From JAKFDI01 sp044508835 (lineage in GTDB: Bacteria > Pseudomonadota > Gammaproteobacteria > Burkholderiales > Burkholderiaceae_C): 64,000 bases of DNA. The notes beneath the pieces were generated by a model. It was not told the DNA's origin. It saw nothing but the letters and a program-made list of their open reading frames with translations, and ran no database searches. The stretch is from assembly GCA_044508835.1 (NCBI GenBank), contig JBIQHD010000003.1, forward strand, positions 198,770-262,769, read 5' to 3'. Position 1 is the first letter of the stretch, and each line of letters begins with the position of its first letter. The position numbers and the translations under genes were made by a program. Of the stretch, positions 1 to 8,740 are shown piece after piece.

Positions 1-1
1 C

Positions 2-769
2 GGCGCCGGCGGCACCGTGGGCGCGGGCGTGGCCGCGCGCGCCGCCCCCGACGGCTACACCTTCTTCATGGGCGCGGTGCACCACGCCATCGCGCCGTCG
101 ATGTACCCCAAGCTCGACTACGACCTGGAAAAGGACTTCGTGCCCGTCGGGCTGATCTCCAGCGTGCCGCAGACCATCGTGGTGAACCCGACGCGCCTGC
201 CGGTCGCCGACCTGCGCAGCCTGCTCGACCGGGCGCGCAAGAACCCGGGGCAGCTCAACTACGCCTCGGCCGGCAACGGCACCTCGCACCATCTCGCCGG
301 CGAGCTGTTCAAGCTGCAGACCAAGACCTTCATCACCCACATTCCCTACCGCGGCGCGGGCCCGGCGCTGCAGGACCTGATCGGCGGCCAGGTCGACATG
401 ATGTTCGACGGCCTCGGCTCCTCGTCCGCGCACATCAAGGGCGGGCGCATCAAGGCGCTGGCGGTGGCGTCGTCGCGGCGCGCGCCCGGATTCCCCGACA
501 TTCCCACCGCCGCCGAAGCCGGCCTGCCGGGCTATGAAGTCGCGTCCTGGTATGCCTTGTGGGCACCCAAGGGAACCCCCGAGGAGGCGGTATCTCGCAT
601 GCAGGCGGAAATGGCCAAGGCTTTCGCCTCGCCCGATATTCAGACCCTTTGGACGAATCTCGGCACCGAGACGCCCAAGCTTTACGGCGAGGCTTTCGGC
701 CGCTTTGTCAGCGCCGAGATCAAGCGCTGGGCCGAAGTCGTGAAGGGGTCGGGCGCGAAACTCGATTGA
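2..769 (+). CDS. Bug/TctC-family tripartite tricarboxylate transporter receptor, 5'-truncated by window edge
   Basis: Periplasmic solute-binding receptor of the Bug (TctC) family. These proteins bind carboxylates or similar small organic ions and often work with TctAB membrane partners, none of which is visible here. The frame is open from the first bases, so the start and signal peptide lie outside the window; 255 residues are visible out of a usual ~320. Family hallmarks seen are PDGYT near the start, LNYASAGNGTSHHLAGELF, the HIPYRGAGPALQDL loop, GQVDMMFDG and PTAAEAGLPGYE before the C-terminal lobe. A strong hairpin follows the TGA. The ligand cannot be told from sequence. The malonyl-CoA synthetase 1.3 kb downstream makes a dicarboxylate possible, but two unrelated genes lie between. 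Confidence 0.9.
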   Translation, partial: GAGGTVGAGVAARAAPDGYTFFMGAVHHAIAPSMYPKLDYDLEKDFVPVGLISSVPQTIVVNPTRLPVADLRSLLDRARKNPGQLNYASAGNGTSHHLAGELFKLQTKTFITHIPYRGAGPALQDLIGGQVDMMFDGLGSSSAHIKGGRIKALAVASSRRAPGFPDIPTAAEAGLPGYEVASWYALWAPKGTPEEAVSRMQAEMAKAFASPDIQTLWTNLGTETPKLYGEAFGRFVSAEIKRWAEVVKGSGAKLD

Positions 770-783
770 ATCGGCATGGAATG

Positions 784-815
784 AAAAGCCGGCTTTCGAC
801 GAAAGTCCGGCTTTC
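784..815 (+). terminator. hairpin terminator after the Bug receptor gene
   Basis: Seen directly: AAAGCCGGCTTTCG pairs with CGAAAGTCCGGCTTT through a one-base loop and a single bulged T. This long, stable stem starts 15 bases after the stop codon and is followed by a moderately T-rich stretch (CGTCTATTCTT). It separates the receptor gene from the H-NS-type gene. Confidence 0.7.
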
Positions 816-859
816 GTCTATTCTTGCGTCCTTCAATCGCTTTCCGGGCATTTCCACCT

Positions 860-1345
860 ATGACCAAGACGTACCAGCAATTGGTGAAACAGATCGAGTC
901 CTTGAAGCACCAGGCCGACCAGGTCCGGCGCAAGGAAGTGCAAGGCGTCGTCTCGCGCATCAAGGAAGCCATCGCGGCCTACGAGCTGACGCCCGAGGAT
1001 CTGTTCGGAAAGGGGTCCCGTGCCGGCGGCGCCGCGCAGCCGAAGTCGTCCCGTGCCAAGGCAGGCGCCGCGCGCGCGGCCTACCAGGACGGAGCGGGCA
1101 ACGCCTGGTCGGGCCGCGGCCCGCGCCCGCAGTGGCTGAAGGCGGCGCTCGCCGAGGGCAAGTCGCTCGAGGACTTCGCCGTCGGCAAGCGCCGCGCGGC
1201 GCGCGCCAAGCCGGCCAAGAAGTTCAAGGTCGCCGCCAAGTACCGCGACGAGGCCGGCAACACCTGGAGCGGCCGCGGCTCGCGCCCGCGCTGGCTGCAG
1301 GCCGCGCTCGACAACGGCCGCACGCTCGAGGAACTGGCCGTCTGA
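860..1345 (+). CDS. H-NS family nucleoid protein with two C-terminal DNA-binding modules
   Basis: Predicted xenogeneic-silencer or nucleoid-associated protein of 161 residues. The first ~48 residues are helical and charged (TKTYQQLVKQIESLKHQADQ onward) and match the H-NS oligomerisation region. After a basic Ala/Lys/Ser linker comes a first H-NS DNA-binding module, with AYQDGAGNAWSGRGPRPQWL at about residues 74-93. After a second basic linker comes a second module, with KYRDEAGNTWSGRGSRPRWL at about residues 127-146. The usual family member is ~95-130 residues with one module. The start at the ATG opening MTKTYQQ is preferred over an upstream in-frame start because the H-NS homology begins there. 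It is monocistronic, between the receptor terminator and an HD-domain gene. Confidence 0.88.
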   Translation: MTKTYQQLVKQIESLKHQADQVRRKEVQGVVSRIKEAIAAYELTPEDLFGKGSRAGGAAQPKSSRAKAGAARAAYQDGAGNAWSGRGPRPQWLKAALAEGKSLEDFAVGKRRAARAKPAKKFKVAAKYRDEAGNTWSGRGSRPRWLQAALDNGRTLEELAV

Positions 1346-1397
1346 TGGCGCGGCGGCGCGGCCGCCCGCGCGGCCGCGCCTTGCAGTCGTCGATGCC

Positions 1398-2027
1398 TTG
1401 ACCGCCGTCTCCTCGCCCTCCCGCTGGGCCGCCCTGTGGCAGGCGCTCGGCGCGCCGCACGTCGACCCCGCCCTGCGCGAGCGCCTTCTCGCGTGCTGGA
1501 ACGAGCCCGCGCGCCGCTACCACACCGCGCAGCACCTCGGCGAATGCCTGCACCACTTCGCCGCCGTCCGCGGCGAGGCGCGCCGCCCGGCCGAGGTCGA
1601 GCTGGCGCTGTGGTTCCACGATGCCGTCCACGACCCGCGAGCGGGCGACAACGAGCAGCGCAGCGCCGACTGGGCCCGGTCGGCCGCGCTGGCCGCCGGC
1701 GTCGACCCGGCCGCCGCCGCGCGCGTGCACGCCCTGGTGATGGCGACCTGCCACCACGCCGCGCCGGCCGGCGCCGACGAGGCCCTGCTGGTCGACATCG
1801 ACCTGGCCATCCTCGGCGCCGACGCCTCCCGCTTCGGCGAGTACGAACGCCAGGTGAGGGCCGAGTACGCCTGGGTCCCCGAGGCGCTCTACCGCGAGCG
1901 GCGCGCGGCGGTGCTGCAGGGCTTTCTCGAACGCCCGCGGCTCTTCACCACCGACCGCTTCTTCGCCATGCTGGAAGACCGTGCGCGGGACAACCTGCGC
2001 GAATCGATCCGGCGGCTCGCCGCCTGA
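1398..2027 (+). CDS. predicted metal-dependent HD-superfamily phosphohydrolase-like protein (COG4339 type)
   Basis: The 209-residue protein has the pattern of COG4339-type HD-superfamily proteins. YHTAQHLGECLHHF gives the first His cluster, LALWFHDAVHDP is the HD motif, DNEQRSA follows, and a late VMATCHHA His pair and LLVDIDLAILG complete the set. Such spacing usually builds a two-metal site acting on phosphoesters, but the substrate of this subgroup is not known. The start is a TTG at 1398 with no clear ribosome-binding site, so it could be somewhat downstream. It lies 76 bases before matB on the same strand and may be cotranscribed with it; nothing ties the functions together. Confidence 0.75.
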   Translation: MTAVSSPSRWAALWQALGAPHVDPALRERLLACWNEPARRYHTAQHLGECLHHFAAVRGEARRPAEVELALWFHDAVHDPRAGDNEQRSADWARSAALAAGVDPAAAARVHALVMATCHHAAPAGADEALLVDIDLAILGADASRFGEYERQVRAEYAWVPEALYRERRAAVLQGFLERPRLFTTDRFFAMLEDRARDNLRESIRRLAA

Positions 2028-2103
2028 GCGCCCGGGAGGCGGCCCGCGCCGCCCCAACGCACCCCGCCTGCCCACGACCCCACACGACCGCCCCGCACCT
2101 TCC

Positions 2104-3636
2104 ATGAACGACAACCTCTTCAGCGCCCTGCGCGACGCCTTCCCGTCCGACCTGGACAGCGTGGCCATCGAGACCGCCGACGGCGAGCGCCTCGACTACA
2201 GCTGGCGCGACCTCGACCGCGCCACGGCCATGATGGCCAACCTGCTGCAGTCGCTCGACCTGCCCGAGGGCGCGCGCATCGCCGTGCAGACCGAGAAGTC
2301 GGTCGAGGCGCTGATGCTCTACCTCGCGGTGCTGCGCGCCGGCTTCGTCTACCTGCCGCTGAACCCCGCCTACCAGAGCAGCGAGATCGAGTACTTCATC
2401 GGCGACGCCGAGCCGAGCGTCGTGGTGTGCGCCGGGCGGCACTTCGCCTGGGTCAGCCGCATCGCCTTCAGCGCGGGCACGAAACACGTGTTCACGCTCA
2501 ACGACGACCGCACCGGCACGCTGCTCGAGCGCGCCGCCGCGCACGGCGACCGGCACACGCCGGCGGTCCGGCATGCCGACGACCTCGCCTCCATCATCTA
2601 CACCAGCGGCACCACCGGGCGCAGCAAGGGGGCGATGCTCACGCACGGCAACCTGCTATCGAACGCGATGACGCTCAAGCGCTACTGGGGCTGGCGCCCG
2701 GGCGACGTGCTCATCCACACCCTGCCGATCTTCCACGTGCACGGCCTGTTCGTCGCCTCGCACGGCGCGCTGCTCAACGGCAGCAAGATGATCTGGTTCG
2801 CCCGCTTCGACCCGAAGGCGGTGATCGCGCAGCTGCCGCGCGCCACGGTGTTCATGGGCGTGCCCACGCTGTACGTGCGGCTGCTGGCCGAGCCCGGCCT
2901 GGACCGCCAGGCCTGCAGCCGCATGCGGCTGTTCATCAGCGGCTCGGCGCCGCTGCTGATCGAGACCTTCGAGCAGTTCCGCGAGCGCACCGGCCACACC
3001 ATCCTGGAGCGCTACGGCATGAGCGAGACCGCCATGCTCACCTCCAACCCCTGCCGGCCGGAAGACGGCGAGCGCCGCGGCGGCACCGTGGGCTTCCCGC
3101 TGCCCGAGGTGGGCCTGCGCGTGCGCGACGACGCCGGCCAGCCGGTGCCGGTGAACGAGATCGGCAACATCGAGGTGCGCGGCCCCAACGTGTTCAAGGG
3201 CTACTGGCGCATGCCCGAGAAGACCGCGGCCGAGTTCACCGCCGACGGCTGGTTCAGGACCGGCGACGTGGGCCGCGTGGACGCGCAGGGCTACGTCACC
3301 ATCGTCGGGCGCAGCAAGGACCTCATCATCAGCGGCGGCTACAACGTCTACCCGGCCGAGATCGAGGGCTACCTCAACGAGCTGCCTGGCGTGAACGAGA
3401 GCGCCGTGATCGGCGTGCCGCACGCCGACTTCGGCGAGGCGGTGATCGCCGTCGTGGTGCCCAAGCCCGGCGCCTCGCTCGACGCGGGCGGGCTCATCGC
3501 CGCGCTGAAGGGCCGCATCGCCGGCTTCAAGGTGCCCAAGCAGCTGCTGCTCGCACACGAGCTGCCGCGCAACGTCATGGGCAAGGTGCAGAAGAACCTG
3601 CTGCGCCAGCAGCACGCGCAGATCTTCAGCCGCTGA
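2104..3636 (+). CDS. matB: malonyl-CoA synthetase (malonate-CoA ligase)
   Basis: Adenylate-forming enzyme of 510 residues that should activate malonate to malonyl-CoA with ATP and CoA in the cytoplasm. The phosphate-binding loop is IIYTSGTTGRSKGAM at about residues 164-178, followed by LTHGNLLSNA. The substrate half holds FMGVPTLYVRLL, FISGSAPLLIETF and ERYGMSETAMLTSNP, a combination typical of MatB rather than of 4-coumarate or long-chain ligases. The hinge region reads GWFRTGDVG, then GRSKDLIISGGYNVYPAEIE, and the C-terminal adenylation lysine is in NVMGKVQKN. Length is normal. The ATG at 2104 starts the family-wide homology. The sensor kinase begins 37 bases downstream. No malonyl-CoA decarboxylase is visible. 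Confidence 0.88.
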   Translation: MNDNLFSALRDAFPSDLDSVAIETADGERLDYSWRDLDRATAMMANLLQSLDLPEGARIAVQTEKSVEALMLYLAVLRAGFVYLPLNPAYQSSEIEYFIGDAEPSVVVCAGRHFAWVSRIAFSAGTKHVFTLNDDRTGTLLERAAAHGDRHTPAVRHADDLASIIYTSGTTGRSKGAMLTHGNLLSNAMTLKRYWGWRPGDVLIHTLPIFHVHGLFVASHGALLNGSKMIWFARFDPKAVIAQLPRATVFMGVPTLYVRLLAEPGLDRQACSRMRLFISGSAPLLIETFEQFRERTGHTILERYGMSETAMLTSNPCRPEDGERRGGTVGFPLPEVGLRVRDDAGQPVPVNEIGNIEVRGPNVFKGYWRMPEKTAAEFTADGWFRTGDVGRVDAQGYVTIVGRSKDLIISGGYNVYPAEIEGYLNELPGVNESAVIGVPHADFGEAVIAVVVPKPGASLDAGGLIAALKGRIAGFKVPKQLLLAHELPRNVMGKVQKNLLRQQHAQIFSR

Positions 3637-3673
3637 CGCCGCGGCGCGCACCTCGACGCGGGAACCGGCCCCG

Positions 3674-5923
3674 ATGAACTTCCTGCGGCGCGGCCTGCTG
3701 CCCGGCACCGTGCGCGGGCGCCTCATGCTGCTCGTGCTCGCCACGCTGCTGCCGAGCGTGGCGGTCTCGCTCTTCGCCGCCTTCACCACCTACCGCGACG
3801 AGCGCGGCGCCGTCACCACCGCCGCGCTCGAGACGGCCCGGGCGCTCGGCCTCGTGGCCGACCGCGAGCTGCTGTACCGCGTCGGCATCCTCGAGACGCT
3901 GGCCGTCTCGCGCCAGCTGCGCGGCGGCGACCTGCGCGCCTTCTACGAGGAAGCGCGCGCCGTGGCGCCGATGCGCGAGACCGCCATCGTGTTCAGCGAC
4001 GCCCGCGGCCGGGTGGTGTTCAACACCCGCGTGCCCTTCGGCGAGACGCCGCCGCCCGCGCCGGTGCTGGCCGAGCGCTCGCGCGATGCGCGCGGCAAGC
4101 CGCTGCTGGTGTCCGACCTGTACCGCTCGCCCACCACCGCCCGCTACAGCTTCGCCGTCGGCGTGCCGGTGGTGCAGGACGGCGAGGTGCTCGGCACGCT
4201 GTCGATGAGCAGCTACGCCACCATGCTGCAGGGCATCTTCGACCAGCAGGCGCTGCCGTCGCGATGGACCGGCTCGCTCACCGACGCCCGGGGCTACGTC
4301 GTGGCGCGCAGCCTCAACCCCGAGAAGAACGTCGGGCACCGCGCCACGCCCGACATGCTGGAGCGCCTGGCCAAGGGCAACGAGGGCGTGCATCCCACCG
4401 TCACGCTCGACGGCGTGCCGGTGGCCACGGTGTTCAGCCGCGCGCCGATGTCGGGCTGGCGCGTGCTGATCGGCCTGCCGCGCGACGACCTGCAGCGCCC
4501 GGCGCTCGAAGCCATGGGCTCGACCCTGCTCGCCTCGGCGGCGCTGCTGGCGCTCACGCTCTTCAGCGCGGTGCTGATGGGCCGCACCATCGTGCGCCCG
4601 GTGCGCCGCCTGTCGCGCGACGCCGAGCGGCTGCGCCGCGGCGAGCGGCTGGACGAATCGCCCACCGGCCTGGCCGAGACCGACGCCGTGCAGCGCCTGC
4701 TCGCCCAGGCGAGCCGCGACCGGCTCGATGCCGACGAGCGCCTGCACACCCAGGTCCGCGAGGCGGTGAGCGCCGCCCAGCGCGCGCAGGACGCCGTGGT
4801 CAGCACGCAGAAGCTCGAGGCCCTGGGCACGCTCACCGGCGGCATCGCGCACGACTTCAACAACCTGCTGCAGACCATGACCACCGGGCTGGCGCTCGCC
4901 TCGCGCCGCTCCACCGAGCCCGGCGTGCGCCAGGCGCTCGAAGCCTGCGAGCGCGCGGTGACCAAGGCGGTGAAGCTCACGCGCCAGCTCATGGTCTTCG
5001 GCCGCGCCCAGCCCGGGCGCACCGACGTGATCGACGTGGGCCGGCAGCTGCAGGGCATGACCGAGCTGCTGGGCGGCGCGCTGCGCGCCTCGATCACGCT
5101 GTCGATCGACGTCGAGCCGGGGCTCGCGCCGGTGGAGGTCGACCCGGTGCAGTTCGAGCTCGCCATCCTCAACCTCGCGGTGAACGCGCGCGACGCCATC
5201 GCCGACGGCGGCGCGGTGACGATCCGCGCGCGCAACGCGCAGTTCGCGCCCGACGAGCTGCCCGGCGCGCTGGGCGGGGCCATGGTGGTGGTGAGCGTGG
5301 CCGACACCGGCGAAGGCATCGCGCCCGCGCTGATCGAGAAGGTGTTCGAGCCCTTCTTCACGACCAAGCCGATGGGCAAGGGCTCGGGGCTCGGCCTGGC
5401 GCAGGTCTACGGCTTCGCCCGGCGCTCGGGCGGGCGGGCCACCGTGCGCAGCGAGCCGGGCCGCGGCACCGAGGTCAGCATCATCATGCCCGCCAGCGCC
5501 AAGCCGATGGCCGTCGACGCCGCCGACACCGTGCCGCCCTCGACCCAGCGCTACGCCGGCGCGGTGCTGCTGGTGGAGGACGAACCGCAGGTGCGCGAGA
5601 TCACCGCCCAGGGCCTGGAGGCGGCCGGCTTCAGCGTGCAGGCGGTGCCCGACCCGGCCGCCGGCTTCGCCGCGCTGGCGCGCGGGGCGGTGTTCGACGT
5701 GGTGCTGAGCGACATCATGATGCCCGGCGGCACCAGCGGCCTCGCCTTCGCGCAGCAGCTCGCCGCGGCCTACCCGGCGCTGCCGGTGGTGCTGGCCAGC
5801 GGCTACGCCGAGGCGCTGCAGCCGGGGCTGCCGTTCCCGGTGGTCGCCAAGCCCTACGACATCGACCGGCTGGCGCGGCTGCTGGCCGAGCAGATCGAGG
5901 CGGCGGCCCGGCCTTCGGCCTGA
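3674..5923 (+). CDS. hybrid sensor histidine kinase with cache-type sensor and C-terminal receiver domain
   Basis: Membrane hybrid kinase of 749 residues. An N-terminal membrane segment (about residues 14-38) is followed by a periplasmic dCache-like sensor of ~240 residues. A second membrane segment (about 280-302) leads to a HAMP-like region (GRTIVRPVRRLSRDAERLRRGE). The dimerisation helix has GGIAHDFNNLLQ with phosphoacceptor His393. The ATPase domain shows NLAVNARDAI, VADTGEGI, FEPFFTTK and GKGSGLGLAQVYGF. The receiver starts at VLLVEDEPQ and has its phosphoacceptor Asp near residue 680 in VVLSDIMMPGG and the conserved Lys in VVAKPYD. No cognate DNA-binding regulator is adjacent, so output is probably through an unlinked phosphotransfer partner. 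The signal sensed is unknown. Confidence 0.9.
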   Translation: MNFLRRGLLPGTVRGRLMLLVLATLLPSVAVSLFAAFTTYRDERGAVTTAALETARALGLVADRELLYRVGILETLAVSRQLRGGDLRAFYEEARAVAPMRETAIVFSDARGRVVFNTRVPFGETPPPAPVLAERSRDARGKPLLVSDLYRSPTTARYSFAVGVPVVQDGEVLGTLSMSSYATMLQGIFDQQALPSRWTGSLTDARGYVVARSLNPEKNVGHRATPDMLERLAKGNEGVHPTVTLDGVPVATVFSRAPMSGWRVLIGLPRDDLQRPALEAMGSTLLASAALLALTLFSAVLMGRTIVRPVRRLSRDAERLRRGERLDESPTGLAETDAVQRLLAQASRDRLDADERLHTQVREAVSAAQRAQDAVVSTQKLEALGTLTGGIAHDFNNLLQTMTTGLALASRRSTEPGVRQALEACERAVTKAVKLTRQLMVFGRAQPGRTDVIDVGRQLQGMTELLGGALRASITLSIDVEPGLAPVEVDPVQFELAILNLAVNARDAIADGGAVTIRARNAQFAPDELPGALGGAMVVVSVADTGEGIAPALIEKVFEPFFTTKPMGKGSGLGLAQVYGFARRSGGRATVRSEPGRGTEVSIIMPASAKPMAVDAADTVPPSTQRYAGAVLLVEDEPQVREITAQGLEAAGFSVQAVPDPAAGFAALARGAVFDVVLSDIMMPGGTSGLAFAQQLAAAYPALPVVLASGYAEALQPGLPFPVVAKPYDIDRLARLLAEQIEAAARPSA

Positions 5924-5963
5924 GGCCGCTCCGTTCCTCGCGCGTGGCCGGATAATCCGCGCC

Positions 5964-6323
5964 ATGCACAGGCTGCGCACCGCGACGTTCCTGGCCCGCT
6001 GGGTCCTGGCGTCGTTCGCCCTGACGCTGCTGGCGGCCATCGCGTCGCCCATGGTCCATCCGCAGGCCATGGTGCTGGTGTGCAGCGACGGGGCACCGTC
6101 GAAGTGGATGAGCGTCGACGCCGACGGCCATGCGGTCGAGGCCGGCCACCACACGCTCGACTGCCCGATGTGCCTGGCGAGCGGCCTCCCGCCGCCGCCC
6201 CCGGCCGTGCGCGCCCCTGCGCACCAGCCGCTGGCCCACGCGCTGCGGCCGCACGTGGCCGCGCACCTCGCCGCGGTAGCCGGTGCGCCGCTGCCGCCGC
6301 GCGGCCCGCCGGCCGCTTCCTGA
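5964..6323 (+). CDS. DUF2946-family small exported or membrane-anchored protein
   Basis: The 119-residue protein has an N-terminal hydrophobic segment (WVLASFALTLLAAIASPMV) that may be a signal anchor. It then has a CS pair and the DUF2946 signature HTLDCPMCLASG with a CxxC. The C-terminal half is rich in Pro, Ala and His. The function of DUF2946 is unknown; members often sit beside TonB receptors and copper or iron genes, and the His/Cys content fits metal handling. It precedes a TonB receptor and a PepSY protein on the same strand, but a 268-base gap with repeats separates it from the receptor. Confidence 0.65.
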   Translation: MHRLRTATFLARWVLASFALTLLAAIASPMVHPQAMVLVCSDGAPSKWMSVDADGHAVEAGHHTLDCPMCLASGLPPPPPAVRAPAHQPLAHALRPHVAAHLAAVAGAPLPPRGPPAAS

Positions 6324-6495
6324 TCCGCTGCCGCTGAAGCGGCGACCCCGGCCGGGTGCCTGACGCGCCGGGCCGTGCGTCGGCGCTGCATCTTCCCCCA
6401 CGCCCCCGAGTCCGGCCGTTCGTCCCTGGATTTGCGGGCATGCGGTCTGCGCACCTCGCGCTGCCGCCCTGACGCCGATCCGCCATGGACAAGTC

Positions 6496-6564
6496 CCGTT
6501 CGGGCTGAGCCTGTCGAAGCCCTGCAGTTGCACACGGGCACTTCGACAAGCTCAGTGCGAACGG
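6496..6564. repeat. pair of dispersed TTCGxxCTGAG repeats in inverted orientation
   Basis: CCGTTCGGGCTGAGCCTG plus TCGAAGC occupies 6496-6520. Its near reverse complement (CTTCGACAAGCTCAG plus TGCGAACGG) occupies 6541-6564, with about 20 bases between them. The pair can fold as a hairpin. Nine further copies occur in this window near 13.1, 15.8, 61.2 and 63.7 kb, always between genes. The rest of the 6324-6591 gap shows no gene or obvious operator. Confidence 0.85.
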
Positions 6565-6591
6565 ATCGATGGCGGTTCGGGCGTCTTGCGC

Positions 6592-8733
6592 ATGACACCT
6601 ACGCCAATGTCACATCCTCTCGCTCTGCATCCCGTCGCCCGCGCGCTCGCGGGCCTGCTGCCGCTTGCCTGCGCCGTCCTCCCCACCGCCGCCCAGGAAC
6701 CGGCCACCCTCGCACCCGTGGTCGTCGTCGGCCGCGAGGAGCCGCGCCTGCAGGCGCCGGCCTCCACCGCCTCGCGCCTGGACCTCACGCCGCTGCAGAC
6801 GCCGGCCAGCATCGACGTCGTCGACCGCCGCCGGCTGGAGTCGCGCGGCGACGCCTCCCTCGTCGACGCCATCACCCGCGTGACCGGCATCGGCAGCCTG
6901 GCGCACCCTGGCAACAGCGGCAGCTCGCTGTCCGCGCGCGGCTTCATCGACGCCACCTCGGTGATGCGCCTGTACGACGGCACGCGGCAGTACGGCGGCA
7001 TCGGCGTGAGCTTCCCGTTCGACGGCTGGTCGGTCGAGCGCATCGAGGTGCTGCGCGGGCCGGCCTCGGTGATCCACGGCGACGGCGCGATCGGCGCGGT
7101 GGTCAACGTCATCCCGAAGAAGCCCACGCGCGGGCCGGCGCGCCACGAGGTCGAGGCCCGCGCCGGCAGCGACGGCACCCTGGCCGCGGCCTTCGGCAGC
7201 GGCGGCGCGCTCGGCGAGGCGCTGTCGTACCGGCTGGACGCGAGCGCCGGCCGCTCCGACGGCTGGGTCGACCGCGGCGACTCGAAGCGCCTGGCCGTGA
7301 GCGGCGCGCTCGCGCTGGAAGCGTCGCCCGACCTGCGCATCACGCTGAGCCACGCGGTCGGGCGGCAGCGCCCGATGCGCTACTTCGGCATCCCCCTGGT
7401 CGACGGCGCGCCGCTGCCCGCGCTGCGCGAGAAGAACTACAACGTGGCCGACAGCCGCATCGACTACACCGACCGCTGGACCGAGCTGTCGGCGCACTGG
7501 ACGGCGAGCCCCGACGTCACCGTGCGCGGCAAGCTCTACCACGTGACGAGCGACCGCTACTGGCGCAATGCCGAGACCTACGTCCACAACCCCGCCACCG
7601 GCCTGATCGACCGCTCGGGCAATACCGAGATCGCGCACGACCAGGCGCAGACCGGCGCCACCACCGACGCCGCCTTCGCCGGCTCGGTCGCCGGGCGGCC
7701 GAACCAGCTGTCGGTCGGCGTCGACCTCAACCGCAGCACGTTCCGCCACGCCAACAACACCTACGCCGGCAGCTCCGGCCCGGTCGATCCCTTCGACCCC
7801 GTGCCGGGCTGGTACGCGAGCAGCGTGCCGTTCCTGCCGCGCTACCGCAACGAGGCGCGGCAGATGGCCGTCTTCATCGAGGACCGGCTGGAACTGAGCC
7901 CGCGGTGGTCGCTGGTCGGCGGCCTGCGGCGCGACCACGCCGAGGTCTCGCGCACCGACCTCGCGACCGGCAGCCCCGCCTTCGACCGGACCTATGCCCA
8001 CACCGGCTGGCGCCTGGGCGCCGTGCTCGCGCTGCGGCCGGACCTGTCGGCCTATGCGCAGTTCGCGAAGGCGTCCGACCCGGTGGCGGCGATGCTGATG
8101 CTCTCGCCCGCCAACAGCGCCTTCGGCCTGTCCACCGGGCGGCAGTTCGAAGTCGGCATCAAGCAGTCCTTCGCCGATGGCCGCGGCGACTGGACGCTCG
8201 CCGCCTACACCATCACCAAGAACAACCTGCTGACGCGCGACGCCGCCGACCCGTCGCTGCGCGTGCAGGTCGGCGAGCGCTCGTCGCGCGGCGTCGAGGG
8301 CAGCGTGTCGATGGCGCTCACGCGCAGCCTGCGGCTCGATGCCAACGTGGCGCTGCTGTCGGCGCGCTACGACGACTTCGCCGAATCGGTCGGCGGCGTC
8401 GCCGTCTCGCGCAACGGCCGGGTGCCCACCGACGTGCCCGAGCGCCTGGCCAACGTCTGGCTCGACTGGACGGCGCAGCCGGCGTGGACGCTGTCAGGCG
8501 GCCTGCGCCACGTCGGCCGGCGCTACGCGGACAACGCCAACACGCTGGTCCTGCCGGCCTACACCACCGTCGACCTGGCGCTGCGCTGGCAGGCCACGCC
8601 CGCCACCACGGTGACGCTGCGCGGCTTCAACGTGTTCGACAAGCGCTACTTCACCACCGCCTACTACACGACCACGCAATGGTTCGTGGGCGAAGGGCGG
8701 CGCGTCGAGCTCGCGCTGAACCACCGGTTCTGA
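6592..8733 (+). CDS. TonB-dependent siderophore-type outer membrane receptor
   Basis: Outer membrane receptor of about 713 residues. A signal peptide (GLLPLACAVLPTAAQE) is followed by a TonB-box-like stretch (PVVVVGREE). The plug domain has LQTPASIDVVDRRRLESRG, SSLSARGFIDAT, IEVLRGPASVIHGDGAIGAV and VVNVIPKKPT. A beta barrel ends in an aromatic C-terminus (LALNHRF), as required for outer membrane assembly. The plug pattern is that of the siderophore-receptor branch. The start at 6592 (MTPTPMSHP) is tentative; 6607 (MSHPLAL) also gives a good signal peptide. It is followed after 7 bases by a PepSY membrane protein, a common partner. No Fur box was found upstream, and the ligand is unknown. Confidence 0.88.
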   Translation: MTPTPMSHPLALHPVARALAGLLPLACAVLPTAAQEPATLAPVVVVGREEPRLQAPASTASRLDLTPLQTPASIDVVDRRRLESRGDASLVDAITRVTGIGSLAHPGNSGSSLSARGFIDATSVMRLYDGTRQYGGIGVSFPFDGWSVERIEVLRGPASVIHGDGAIGAVVNVIPKKPTRGPARHEVEARAGSDGTLAAAFGSGGALGEALSYRLDASAGRSDGWVDRGDSKRLAVSGALALEASPDLRITLSHAVGRQRPMRYFGIPLVDGAPLPALREKNYNVADSRIDYTDRWTELSAHWTASPDVTVRGKLYHVTSDRYWRNAETYVHNPATGLIDRSGNTEIAHDQAQTGATTDAAFAGSVAGRPNQLSVGVDLNRSTFRHANNTYAGSSGPVDPFDPVPGWYASSVPFLPRYRNEARQMAVFIEDRLELSPRWSLVGGLRRDHAEVSRTDLATGSPAFDRTYAHTGWRLGAVLALRPDLSAYAQFAKASDPVAAMLMLSPANSAFGLSTGRQFEVGIKQSFADGRGDWTLAAYTITKNNLLTRDAADPSLRVQVGERSSRGVEGSVSMALTRSLRLDANVALLSARYDDFAESVGGVAVSRNGRVPTDVPERLANVWLDWTAQPAWTLSGGLRHVGRRYADNANTLVLPAYTTVDLALRWQATPATTVTLRGFNVFDKRYFTTAYYTTTQWFVGEGRRVELALNHRF

Positions 8734-8740
8734 GCGGCGC

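Noticed and set aside
3626..6598. A 990-codon minus-strand frame opposite the sensor kinase
   Set aside because: Composition is low-complexity Arg/His/Ala, no family motif is present, and the plus strand encodes a complete kinase. It is a codon-bias shadow.
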